From: Mesorhizobium sp. ES1-1
GTDB lineage: Bacteria; Pseudomonadota; Alphaproteobacteria; Rhizobiales; Rhizobiaceae
DNA length: 64,000 nucleotides
Assembly (NCBI RefSeq): GCF_020164785.1
Contig: NZ_JAIUGX010000015.1
Coordinates: 62,001-126,000 of the forward strand
Direction: 5' to 3'
Under the pieces are notes generated by a model. The model worked only from the letters and a program-made list of their open reading frames with translations, ran no database searches and was not told the DNA's origin. How positions within the stretch are numbered: position 1 is the first letter of the stretch; each line of letters opens with the position of its first letter. The position numbers and the translations under genes are program-made. Positions 7,957-16,417 of the stretch are shown one piece after another.

Positions 7957-9945
7957 TCAAAGCTCGATGCCGTCATTTGGGTCAAGCGACGCCTGCCGCG
8001 CGACCATGCGCATCCGTTGGCGCATGGCACGGGCCTTGGCGGCATCGACATCTGGCTCATCATCAAGAAAATCGAACTCCTGCGATGGTGGCGGAGGTGG
8101 CGGGATGATTTCCTCATGCTCCGGCAGTTCCGGTTCACGACGGATACCGGCATTGGCCGGATCGTCATCGGATGTATCTGAGGCGGGTCCATTGCCGCTC
8201 GCAGCCGCGACAATGCGGCTCGTCCAGTCATCTGGCGCCGATGTGGTGATTTTCACCGGCTGCTTGCGCAGATCGGGCGGTGACATCACCCTCTCCTGAA
8301 ACCGCGCATCAGCATAGTAGCGTGCCTTGGCAGCACGGATCGGCGGCGTCCCCGCCACCATGACGATCTCGTCGGTGGGCGGAAGCTGCATGATTTCGCC
8401 GGGCGTCAGCAATGGCCGCGCAGTTTCCTGCCGCGACACCATGAGATGCCCCAGCCATGGCGCGAGGCGATGGCCGGCATAGTTGGTGGAATCGCGCATT
8501 TCCGTAGCCGTGCCGAGCGCATCACTGATCCGTTTGGCGGTGCGTTCATCGTTGGCCGCAAAGGCCACGCGCACATGGCAATTATCGAGAATGGCGTTGT
8601 TTTGCCCATAGGCGCGCTCGATCTGGTTGAGCGATTGGGCGATCAGGAACGCTTTCAGGCCGTAGCCGGCCATAAAGGCCAACGCCGATTCAAAGAAATC
8701 CAGCCGCCCCAGTGCCGGAAACTCATCGAGCATCAACAGGAGGCGATGCCGCTTGCCGGAAGTTTCCAGTTCCTCGGTAAGCCGCCGCCCGACCTGATTG
8801 AGGATGAGGCGGATCAGCGGCTTGGTGCGGTTGATGTCCGAGGGTGGCACGACGAGATAGAGGCTGACCGGTTCCTTCGCTCCGACCAGATCGGCGATGC
8901 GCCAGTCGCAGCGTTGAGTCACGCGGGCCACAACCGGGTCTCGATAAAGACCGAGAAACGACATAGCAGTGGACAGCACCCCAGACCGTTCGTTCTCTGA
9001 TTTGTTCAAAAGCTCCCGCGCAGACGAGGCAATGACGGGATGCACACCGGCTTCGCCCAGATGCGGCGTGTCCATCATCGCGCGTAAGGTCGCCTCGACG
9101 GGACGGCGAGGATCGGACAGGAAATTGGCGACGCCTGCCAGTGTCTTTTCCTTCTCGGCATAGAGAACATGCAGGATCGCGCCGACGAGCAGGCTGTGGC
9201 TGGTCTTTTCCCAATGGTTGCGTTTGTCGAGGCTTCCCTCGGGATCAACGAGAATGTCCGCGATGTTCTGAACATCACGGATTTCCCATTCTCCCTGCCG
9301 CACTTCCAGAAGCGGATTGTAAGCTGCCGAATGCACATTGGTTGGATCGAACAGAAGGGCGCGGCCATGACGGGACCGGAAGCCTGCGGTCAGATTCCAG
9401 TTCTCGCCCTTGATGTCATGGACAATACAGCTTCCCGGCCAGGTCAACAGCGTCGGCACAACGAGGCCCACGCCTTTGCCGGATCGGGTTGGCGCAAAGC
9501 ACAGCACATGCTCAGGGCCGTCATGACGAAGATAATCCTTGCTGTGCCGCCCCAAAACGACGCCATCGGGGCCCAGCAATCCGGCGGCATGGATTTCCTT
9601 ATCCTCGGCCCATCGCGCCGAACCGTAGGTGGCGACATTGCGGGCTTCCCGTGCCCGGATGATCGACATGAGGAAGGCGGCGGCTATGGCAAGAACTGCC
9701 CCGGACGTGGCGATGAACGCGCCTTCGGTAAAGATGCCCGGCGCATAGGCGTCATAGGAAAACCACCACCAGAAGAAGGCCGGTGGATAATAGAACGGCC
9801 ATCCGGCAACTTCGAACCAGGGGTTGCCGAGCTGGGGCTGGAAGCCGAGCCGGAAAGCCACCCATTGCGTTGCAGCCCAGACCATCACCACGACGATGGT
9901 GAACACGACAATGATCTGGCCCCAGAGTATTCGGCCTCCACGCAT
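7957..9945 (-). CDS. traG: Type IV coupling protein TraG (VirD4-like ATPase)
   Basis: 662 aa from the ATG at 9945, preceded by a GGAG ribosome-binding site. Hydrophobic segments at the N-terminus (about residues 8-30 and 45-95) anchor it in the inner membrane. Walker A (APTRSGKGVGLVVPTLL) lies near residue 150 and Walker B (LLMLDEFPALG) near residue 400. TraG links the relaxase-DNA complex to the Trb channel. The C-terminus contains an unusual EEIIPPPPPPSQEFDF proline run. A CopG gene and the trb operon follow it. Confidence 0.96.
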   Translation of the reverse strand: MRGGRILWGQIIVVFTIVVVMVWAATQWVAFRLGFQPQLGNPWFEVAGWPFYYPPAFFWWWFSYDAYAPGIFTEGAFIATSGAVLAIAAAFLMSIIRAREARNVATYGSARWAEDKEIHAAGLLGPDGVVLGRHSKDYLRHDGPEHVLCFAPTRSGKGVGLVVPTLLTWPGSCIVHDIKGENWNLTAGFRSRHGRALLFDPTNVHSAAYNPLLEVRQGEWEIRDVQNIADILVDPEGSLDKRNHWEKTSHSLLVGAILHVLYAEKEKTLAGVANFLSDPRRPVEATLRAMMDTPHLGEAGVHPVIASSARELLNKSENERSGVLSTAMSFLGLYRDPVVARVTQRCDWRIADLVGAKEPVSLYLVVPPSDINRTKPLIRLILNQVGRRLTEELETSGKRHRLLLMLDEFPALGRLDFFESALAFMAGYGLKAFLIAQSLNQIERAYGQNNAILDNCHVRVAFAANDERTAKRISDALGTATEMRDSTNYAGHRLAPWLGHLMVSRQETARPLLTPGEIMQLPPTDEIVMVAGTPPIRAAKARYYADARFQERVMSPPDLRKQPVKITTSAPDDWTSRIVAAASGNGPASDTSDDDPANAGIRREPELPEHEEIIPPPPPPSQEFDFLDDEPDVDAAKARAMRQRMRMVARQASLDPNDGIEL

Positions 9946-10099
9946 ACAGGCTCCAATCGACAAGAGAGACGGAGCCGATCAGAGAATGGTCGTTTTCGCG
10001 TGGTGCAATAGCAAAGGTGTGGCCGTCGGCCTGCAGAATACAATCGGCGGCAAATCGGATGGGTGACGACGGCACTATTCCGGCACCGTTAACAGTGGG

Positions 10100-11068
10100 C
10101 TATCGCGAATCAGATTTCGGGCGTAAGCGGCCCATTTCCGTTGCTAGGGTGAGCAGGCTCAAAAGTGTAGGGTTTCGGTTTCGGGGCGACCAAACGGCCG
10201 AAAACGGGATAGTTTCGGGCTCATCGCGGATCGGCAGGAAAGCAACATTCGCCATGCTGGATGTCGCACCGTCCGCGACGAAGAGCGAAATACCGTGTCC
10301 GGCAGCGACCATGGAGAGCAGCGCGCTGCGACCGACATCGAAGCGGAGTATTGTCGGCACCGGCCACTTCCCGGCTGCGCGCGTCACGATCAGATCATGG
10401 ACCTGCGGGCCGGTGCCACCATAACGGACAAGGAAGATTTCCGCCGAAAGCTGTCGCCATTCGACATCGGCTTGTGTCGCTAAGTGATGACCGACTGGCA
10501 GCGCCGCCATGAGGTAGTCTCGCCAGACTACACGGGAATGCAGGTCGGGGATTTCGTGTGTGCAGGCCATAAAGGCGGTATCGAGCCGGCCTTCGCGGAT
10601 CATGAGTTGCGCGTCTCGCGCCGTTCCTTCGGTGATGCGCAGGCGGACGCACGGATGCTCGCTGCGGAACCGCCCTAGCAGCTGGTCTAGGAAACAGCCT
10701 TGCGTCAGGGCATGGAGTCCGATGTGAAGCTCGCCTTCCTCGCCACGTGCCGGCATCCCGGCGGTCTTGATTGCGCGGTCCAAGATGCCCATGGCGTCAT
10801 CGACCTGATCGACGAAGCGGCGTCCGGCTTCGGTCAGGCGGACGCCGCGCGTGTTGCGGTCGAAGAGGATGACGCCGAGTTCAGCCTCCAGCGCCTTGAT
10901 CCGCGCGCTCACACTCGATTGACTGGTCCCGAGCGCCTGCGCCGCACGATGGAAGCTGAGATATTCCGCGACAGCGAGGGCTTGGACGAGGGCTACCATC
11001 GGTATGCGTACGCTGGAAAGCGTCAGCGGGGCATCCGGTGGCCGATATCGTTGCTGACGCCTCCGCAT
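10100..11068 (-). CDS. LysR-family transcriptional regulator
   Basis: 322 aa. The winged helix-turn-helix is at residues about 25-85 (AEYLSFHRAAQALGTSQSSVSARIKALEAELGVILFDR, shown here only to identify the fold: motif positions are AEYLSF, SQSSVS and FDRNTRG). A LysR substrate-binding domain follows from about residue 110 to the end. It is the first cargo gene after traG in reading order from the left, and next to it is only the tail of an MFS transporter, a common LysR partner that has been broken. Its target is therefore unclear. Confidence 0.9.
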   Translation of the reverse strand: MRRRQQRYRPPDAPLTLSSVRIPMVALVQALAVAEYLSFHRAAQALGTSQSSVSARIKALEAELGVILFDRNTRGVRLTEAGRRFVDQVDDAMGILDRAIKTAGMPARGEEGELHIGLHALTQGCFLDQLLGRFRSEHPCVRLRITEGTARDAQLMIREGRLDTAFMACTHEIPDLHSRVVWRDYLMAALPVGHHLATQADVEWRQLSAEIFLVRYGGTGPQVHDLIVTRAAGKWPVPTILRFDVGRSALLSMVAAGHGISLFVADGATSSMANVAFLPIRDEPETIPFSAVWSPRNRNPTLLSLLTLATEMGRLRPKSDSR

Positions 11069-11070
11069 TC

Positions 11071-11283
11071 CTACCTCTTTACTGTTTCAAACTGCCTCGC
11101 TGCGGGTGGCGCGAGACTGAGAATGCCCGCTATAGCCAGAACGAGACCGATCCAGAGAGGAGAGATAAGCCCATATCCGGCTTGAATCCCGAGACCTCCT
11201 GCCCAAGCGCCGAATGCGCGACCGATATTGATGACCGAGACATGGACGGCGTTGACCAGCGGTCCGGCTGGAACTGCTCGCAT
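11071..11283 (-). pseudogene. Remnant of an MFS (AraJ/YdhP-like) transporter, C-terminal end
   Basis: About 70 codons with the sequence GPLVNAVHVSVINIGRAFGA followed by WAGGLGIQAGYGLISPLWIG and a last hydrophobic helix. This matches the last two membrane helices of sugar-efflux type MFS proteins (helices 11-12), where an N(V/A)xxxNIGxAxGAWxGG block is typical. A complete transporter would be around 390 aa, and no further transporter sequence is found upstream before the unrelated DUF3817 gene. I read it as a deletion remnant at a recombination joint. Confidence 0.65.
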
Positions 11284-11367
11284 CACCCGCGCGACCAGCC
11301 CCGGACCGATGGCCGGCGCAGCGGCATCAGTGCCGGTAGTATGATGGGCGGGAAACCCCATCAGCGA

Positions 11368-11664
11368 TCACGCATGTGCCGAGAGCGCTTTGCGCTTCAG
11401 CATGGGGTCATTGAGGAAGGTACCGAACGGGATCAGCGATGCGAGGAAAGTTCGCGTCCACTCCCACGCGGTGAAGCCCTTTCCCCACATGCCCGGCACG
11501 AGGAAGAGCATATAGGCAAGGAAAGCATGGCCATGACCCCAGCCGGCAAGCGGCATGATCGCTTCGTTCCCGGCGAGATATTTGAGCGGCATTGCGATTA
11601 GGAACAAGATGAGCGTGGTGATACCTTCGATGACGGCAATGCCGCGGAATAGTTGAAGTCGCAT
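11368..11664 (-). CDS. DUF3817 small membrane protein
   Basis: 98 aa. The motif IAVIEGITTLILFLIAMPLK followed by a G-H-(x)-H segment (GWGHGHAFLAYMLFL) is characteristic of DUF3817 proteins, small integral membrane proteins of unknown function. Three hydrophobic segments are visible (about residues 8-28, 42-60, 72-85). It lies between the MFS remnant and the cation-efflux gene on the same strand; the functional link is unknown. Confidence 0.8.
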   Translation of the reverse strand: MRLQLFRGIAVIEGITTLILFLIAMPLKYLAGNEAIMPLAGWGHGHAFLAYMLFLVPGMWGKGFTAWEWTRTFLASLIPFGTFLNDPMLKRKALSAHA

Positions 11665-11719
11665 GTTTGTCTCGAAATCCTGTTCTTGAATTGGGTCGTT
11701 GGGGCCATTGCCGTCTCCC

Positions 11720-12637
11720 TCAGGTTAGCGGCTCTGTCGGCAGATAGGTGAAGATGAGAACCGCCCGGACCGCCTGCCGCTCACGCGCGAACTGCCCGGC
11801 CAGCTTTTCCCGGTAATCGTCAGCGGCGTGGGCATCCAGATCGACATCGGGTCGGAGTTGCGCCTGCGCCATGATCTCCCAGGTTCGGCCGATCCGAACC
11901 GTGCGGATGTCCAAGGCAGTTAGCGGCAGATCGGCAAGAACGGCGCGAACCTTGCCCTCCAGCGGCTCGACCTCGGCCGCCGGCGGCGAGACATAGATGA
12001 GCTCCGACAGAGCGCCTTTGCCGAGCGAATAAGGAATGCCGACCGTCAGAACGACCAGCGCCAGCGTCAGCACCGGGTCGACGTAGCGGGCCGCGGCCTG
12101 ATAGCCATTCGCGTGAAGCCCATAGGCGACCAGAAACGCCAGCAACGCGCCGAGGGCAGTCAAGGCGTCGATCATGCGCGCGGCCAGGTCGCCCTGGACC
12201 AACGGGCTGTCGACGTGGCGATAACGGATCCAGACATAGGCCGCCATGCCCATGGTGATCGAAGCCGAGAGAAACGCGAACAGGACCGCGCCGCCGAACT
12301 CGATGTCCGTGCCGCCGGCAAAGAGGCTCGAGACCGCATACCAGACCGACAACATGGAGACGCCGGCAATCAGCAGGCTCTTGATCAGGTTGACCAGCGG
12401 TTCGAGCGGCGCATAGCCGAACGGGAACCGCCGGCTCGCGCCCTGATGCAGGAGCCGTCCCACTCTATAGGTAAAAGCCCCGGTGACGAGATAGACCAGC
12501 CCGAAAAACCCATCGAGCAGGATGGCCTGTGAGCCGGTCAGCGGCGCTGCGATCAACGCCAGCGCTGACACGATTACGCCTGTGATGATCGGGAGCCGAA
12601 GCACCTTCAGTTCAAGTTCACTATCCGTCATTCCCAT
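11720..12637 (-). CDS. Cation diffusion facilitator (CDF) family transporter
   Basis: 305 aa. Six membrane segments lie in the first 210 residues, followed by a cytoplasmic C-terminal domain of about 90 residues. The helix II aspartate (ILLDGFFG), the RRFPFGYAPLEPL block (the usual HxxPFGY loop) and helix V aspartates (QGDLAARMIDA) match the CDF family, which exports Zn, Co, Fe or Mn by proton antiport. In the usual HxxxD/DxxxD metal site several positions are replaced, so substrate specificity cannot be stated. Confidence 0.88.
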   Translation of the reverse strand: MGMTDSELELKVLRLPIITGVIVSALALIAAPLTGSQAILLDGFFGLVYLVTGAFTYRVGRLLHQGASRRFPFGYAPLEPLVNLIKSLLIAGVSMLSVWYAVSSLFAGGTDIEFGGAVLFAFLSASITMGMAAYVWIRYRHVDSPLVQGDLAARMIDALTALGALLAFLVAYGLHANGYQAAARYVDPVLTLALVVLTVGIPYSLGKGALSELIYVSPPAAEVEPLEGKVRAVLADLPLTALDIRTVRIGRTWEIMAQAQLRPDVDLDAHAADDYREKLAGQFARERQAVRAVLIFTYLPTEPLT

Positions 12638-12674
12638 CCCGATATTATTGGCATCCTCGTCCGTTGAGGGCTGT

Positions 12675-12893
12675 TCATCGTTTCCTGCTGCGCCACCAGA
12701 TGACCGCGCCTATCGCAATCATCAGGCAGCCGAAGGCGACAAGGACCGGATAGAAGCCGTCGAGGCCGCTGGTTCGCCACTTGAGCAGTTGGGCGAAAGC
12801 CAGCAGAACCGAGCCACAGCCAGCCCAGTTCAAGGCCAGCGGTATGCCTTCCTGCCTGCGCTGCCTCTCGTCCGGTCGCTTGCTTCTTTCCAT
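12675..12893 (-). CDS. Small two-helix membrane protein
   Basis: 72 aa. Two hydrophobic segments (about residues 20-37 and 46-66) lie between charged ends, ending in WWRSRKR. I do not recognise a family. It lies just upstream of the CDF gene on the same strand and could be cotranscribed with it. Composition and reading frame support it being a real gene, but function is unknown. Confidence 0.6.
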   Translation of the reverse strand: MERSKRPDERQRRQEGIPLALNWAGCGSVLLAFAQLLKWRTSGLDGFYPVLVAFGCLMIAIGAVIWWRSRKR

Positions 12894-12922
12894 CTTCCTT
12901 GCCCTTAAGGCGTCGCCTCGTC

Positions 12923-13987
12923 CTATTCCGAGATTGCCGCATCTGACGGCACACCTTCGCGCGCATAGGCCCCGAGAGGCCGGAACCGGAACATCGGCGC
13001 GGGAAGCGCTGACACGGTGGTGAAGCCCGGGGCGGCGTTGATGACGTCAGGGATGCGGTTCACCACGGTCGCGCTGGTGGTGACAATGTCGTGCCGGTCC
13101 TGCATGAAGACGCTCACGCCCGAGCTCCCCTCGATGTCCCATGCCGCGTGATTTGAATCGCCTTCTTCGCGCAGCTTGCTGATGAAACGGGCCGAAAGCG
13201 TCACGCCTTCCACTGTGTTGAGGCGCAGGCAGGTATCGAGGCCCGAAAGATGCCCCGCCCTGACCTCGATCCCGGCTTCTTCCGACCGGAAGGCTTTGCG
13301 CGCGATGACAGGCTCCACAGTCGTGACGGCGTCGATGACGGTCAGACCGAATCTATGGGCCATGTCGTGGAGAGGCCCGATGAAGACCCCGGCGAAGGGC
13401 GATGCGAAGCCCGGATCGAATTCTTCCGGCGCCTTGCCGATGCACAGGCCTTCGGCGATCCAGTCGCCATAACTGTCCACGAGTGCAACGCTTCGGCCAT
13501 GAATACCTGTGACGCTCTCGGCCGCACCGGACAGCAGCACCGGCATATTGTCCCAGAACACATCCTGGACGCCGGTCCCCAATATCGTTTTGCCCCGCGC
13601 CACGGCGAGCTCGTGCAAGGCGCGCGCCTCGCTCGACGCCTTGTCGACCCACGGGAAGTAGGCATCTCCGGCGATGGTGATGACGTCGGTATCGTTCTCA
13701 AGGCACAGCTTCACCGTCGGGTAGATGTCCCTGATGCCGTTCTGGGTGGAGACGATCGCGATATCCGCCGCCCCGCCAGCAAACGCCGCTTCAGCGTCGG
13801 GTATGACGCTCACACCGATATCGGGCCGGCCAAGCACGGCGCCGACGTCCAGACCGCGGAACTGGAAGGCATCGACCGCCGCGACGATCCGGACCTCCCG
13901 GTCCAGAAGGATTTCGACGATCTTGCGTCCGGTGACGCCCAGCCCAAAGACGACTGCCGTAAGCGGCTTGTGGGTGCGGTCAGTCAT
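12923..13987 (-). CDS. NAD(P)-dependent dehydrogenase of the DapB-N / diaminopentanoate dehydrogenase-like type
   Basis: 354 aa from the ATG at 13987. The N-terminus carries a Rossmann dinucleotide fold (VVFGLGVTGRKIVEILL, residues about 10-26, then an acidic residue after the second strand, VAAVDAF). Length and layout fit the family annotated as dihydrodipicolinate reductase-like or 2,4-diaminopentanoate dehydrogenase-like, roughly 350 aa, rather than true DapB (about 270 aa). It starts 4 nt after the TetR stop and is probably cotranscribed with it. Its substrate is unknown. Confidence 0.75.
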   Translation of the reverse strand: MTDRTHKPLTAVVFGLGVTGRKIVEILLDREVRIVAAVDAFQFRGLDVGAVLGRPDIGVSVIPDAEAAFAGGAADIAIVSTQNGIRDIYPTVKLCLENDTDVITIAGDAYFPWVDKASSEARALHELAVARGKTILGTGVQDVFWDNMPVLLSGAAESVTGIHGRSVALVDSYGDWIAEGLCIGKAPEEFDPGFASPFAGVFIGPLHDMAHRFGLTVIDAVTTVEPVIARKAFRSEEAGIEVRAGHLSGLDTCLRLNTVEGVTLSARFISKLREEGDSNHAAWDIEGSSGVSVFMQDRHDIVTTSATVVNRIPDVINAAPGFTTVSALPAPMFRFRPLGAYAREGVPSDAAISE

Positions 13988-13991
13988 TGCG

Positions 13992-14549
13992 TCACTCTCC
14001 TTCGACGGGGTTCGACTCCTGCTCGGCCATCGCCACGAGGCGACGGCAGATGCGGTCCTTGAGCTTTCCGGGAAGCGGCCGCGATGACAGCGCCTCATGC
14101 GCCCATAGACCGTCGGCCGCCAGGCGCGCGATGAACCGCAACAGCGCAGCTTCGTCTTCGGTCTCGGGAACAGGCGGCGCCCAGCGGTCGATCACATCCT
14201 GCCAGAGCTCGCCGAGCCGGGCATCACCCGCGCTTTCCAGCATCATTATGAGCTCGGCCCGATCGGCGGCCTGCGCGCAGGTCTGCACATAGGCCGCGTA
14301 TCGCTGCGCCGACGTTGCGGCGGCGGCTTTCTTTCCTGCCGCCTTCGCCATCGCCTTTTCCCAGCCTTCGGCCAGATGCTTGTGGGTCGAAAAGATCAGC
14401 TCTTCCCGCGATGGAAAGTGGTAGATCAGCCCGCCTCGCGTCAGCTTCGCCTCTTCCGCGACAGCATCGAAGGTGACAGCGGTGACCCCATCACGCTGAA
14501 TGATGGCGACGACTGCATCGAGGATCTGCGTGCGCTTGCTCGTTCGCAT
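13992..14549 (-). CDS. TetR-family transcriptional regulator
   Basis: 185 aa from ATG 14549 (MRTSKRTQILDAVVAIIQRD). The N-terminal helix-turn-helix is classic TetR: GVTAVTFDAVAEEAKLTRGG then LIYHFPSREELI. The C-terminal ligand-binding domain resembles the TetR_C type found with efflux pumps. It lies 13 nt downstream of the MFS pump gene on the same strand, and a perfect palindrome upstream of that pump (16107-16118) is a candidate operator, so it probably represses the pump-TetR-dehydrogenase operon. Confidence 0.9.
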   Translation of the reverse strand: MRTSKRTQILDAVVAIIQRDGVTAVTFDAVAEEAKLTRGGLIYHFPSREELIFSTHKHLAEGWEKAMAKAAGKKAAAATSAQRYAAYVQTCAQAADRAELIMMLESAGDARLGELWQDVIDRWAPPVPETEDEAALLRFIARLAADGLWAHEALSSRPLPGKLKDRICRRLVAMAEQESNPVEGE

Positions 14550-14562
14550 CGGGTCATCCCTC

Positions 14563-16071
14563 TCAGTGCGAGGAATAGATTGAGGATTGCGACCCCGGCC
14601 CATAGTTGCGCAGCAGCACGGCAGTAACGAGAGCACCCACAGCCAGCACCACAGCGACCACATACATCACGGTCAGATAGCCGCGATCAAAAGCCTGACT
14701 CGCCGCATCGATGATCGCCTGGCCATCAGGCCCAGCTTCCGCCGCCAATGCGAGCGCACCGCCCATACTCTCGCGCACAGCCTCCGGCGCTCCTACCGGC
14801 ATCACGATGCTGAAGGTGTAGATCGCAGAGAGAAGACTGCCGAGGAACGCGACGGCCAGCAGGCTGCCGAACTCGTAGGACAGCTCCTCGACCGACGAGG
14901 CCATGCCCGCCCGATGCACCGGCGCATTGCCGACGATCGCCGTCGAGGCCACCGACATGGCCGCGCCAACACCAGCGCCAGTGAGAACCATGCCGACGAT
15001 CAGCCACCCAAGGCCATGGGTGACGCCCCAGGTCGCCAGCACGACAGCCAGCGATGCGGCTGCAAGACCACCCGCGATCAGAATGCGCAAGCCGATCTTG
15101 TGCAGGAACGCACCGCCAAGCATCGCTGTCGGCAGGGAGCCGAGCGCAGCCGCCGAATCCAGCAGCCCTGCCTCGAGCGGCGAAAAGCCGGCAACAAGCT
15201 GGAAGCGCTGCGTGGTAACAAGCTGAATGCCGCCGATCGCGAACATGGCGAAGGCCGCTGCCATCACGCCCGACGAGAAGGCGGCGTTACGGAAGATCGA
15301 GAAGTCGAGCAGCGGGAAGGTCAGGCGCGACTGGCGGCGCACGAAGAGGATGCTCGCCACCACCGCCACAACGAAAGCACCGGCCGGCACGAGCCACGAT
15401 TGTCCGGCATGCGCCGATTCCTTGATCGCGATGACCAGAGCCAACAGCGCCACGAGCGCTTGCAGCGAGGAGATCAAATCCCATGGCTTGCTATGGTCGG
15501 TCTCACCCTTCGGCGCGACGATCAGAGTCGAGAGGAACGCAACAATGACCACCGGCACGTTGATCAGAAAAACCGATCCCCACCAGAAATGCTCCAGCAG
15601 GAAGCCGCCGACGATCGGGCCGAGCGCGCTGCCGACGACCGACAGCGATCCCCAGATCGCAATGGCGATGTTCCGCTCGCGCTCATCTATGAAGGTTACG
15701 CGGATCAAAGCCAACGTCGCCGGCATCATCGCCGCCGCGCCGACGGCAAGAAACGCCCGGGCCGCAATCAGGATGTTGGCCGACGGCGAGAAGGCCGCGA
15801 CCAGCGAAGCGATGCCGAACAGCACCAGGCCAATCAGGAACATCTGCCGATGGCCGATGCGGTCGCCCAGTGTCCCTGTACCGAGCAGCAGGCCCGCCAT
15901 CACCAGCGGATAGGCATTGATGATCCAGAGGCCCTGCGTCTGAGAGGCGTGAAGCTCCCGCGTTAGCGTCGGCAGCGCCGTATAGAGAACCGAGTTGTCG
16001 AGGGTGATTAGCAGCAGACCGGCGGCGACGGTCACAAGCAGCACCCACCTGTTGGAATGCGAGGTGGTCAT
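14563..16071 (-). CDS. MFS efflux transporter, DHA2 (EmrB/QacA) type
   Basis: 502 aa with about 14 membrane segments, the DHA2 layout. Motif A (GTLGDRIGHRQMFLIG) lies after helix 2, motif C (LGPIVGGFLLEHFWWGSVF) in helix 5, and the N-terminal D1 motif LITLDNSVLYTALPTL has the conserved aspartate. Such proteins expel lipophilic cations, antibiotics or disinfectants. Upstream is a 12-bp palindrome suited to TetR binding. This is the most obvious adaptive cargo gene of the element. Confidence 0.93.
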   Translation of the reverse strand: MTTSHSNRWVLLVTVAAGLLLITLDNSVLYTALPTLTRELHASQTQGLWIINAYPLVMAGLLLGTGTLGDRIGHRQMFLIGLVLFGIASLVAAFSPSANILIAARAFLAVGAAAMMPATLALIRVTFIDERERNIAIAIWGSLSVVGSALGPIVGGFLLEHFWWGSVFLINVPVVIVAFLSTLIVAPKGETDHSKPWDLISSLQALVALLALVIAIKESAHAGQSWLVPAGAFVVAVVASILFVRRQSRLTFPLLDFSIFRNAAFSSGVMAAAFAMFAIGGIQLVTTQRFQLVAGFSPLEAGLLDSAAALGSLPTAMLGGAFLHKIGLRILIAGGLAAASLAVVLATWGVTHGLGWLIVGMVLTGAGVGAAMSVASTAIVGNAPVHRAGMASSVEELSYEFGSLLAVAFLGSLLSAIYTFSIVMPVGAPEAVRESMGGALALAAEAGPDGQAIIDAASQAFDRGYLTVMYVVAVVLAVGALVTAVLLRNYGPGSQSSIYSSH

Positions 16072-16417
16072 GGGTTAGCCATCCTGTTTGAATAGCCATA
16101 ACTATACAAACATGTTTGCAATGTTTCAAGCCCAATTTGTTTTGTGCGCTACCTCGCCCTGAATGATGCAAATGGCGCCTTTCGGACTGAGTGTTCCGCA
16201 GCAAAAGTAGCGAGAGGGGAGACGGGATTTTCGTGACGGGTTTGAAGTATAAGGGCTCTCCACGCCGTCGCGGAGAATACCCCAACGGCTACTCCTGCTC
16301 TGAAAATCACCTTATCTTCCTGCACGACATTCCCTTCAGCGAATGGCGTAGTTGAGCATGTTAAGATCGGGCCGGTTGCTGCTGGTCTTCGCGATGATGG
16401 CGCCCGGCTAGCAGTGA
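16072..16417. other. Intergenic region between MFS pump and relaxase
   Basis: 346 bp with no convincing gene. The part next to the pump start is AT-rich and holds the pump promoter area and a palindrome. The rest contains short open frames without codon-use bias or recognisable similarity and marks the join between cargo block and transfer operon. Confidence 0.6.
16107..16118. promoter_or_regulatory. Candidate TetR operator (perfect 12-bp palindrome)
   Basis: CAAACATGTTTG is a perfect dyad 36 bp upstream of the MFS pump ATG, within the AT-rich stretch that should hold the promoter. TetR-family repressors of DHA2 pumps usually bind such a site and are relieved by pump substrates. Assignment to the TetR at 13992-14549 is inference. 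Confidence 0.5.

Noticed and set aside
14587..15966. Plus-strand open frame of 459 aa opposite the MFS pump
   Set aside because: Extremely rich in Arg, His and Gln, typical for an antisense shadow of a membrane protein.
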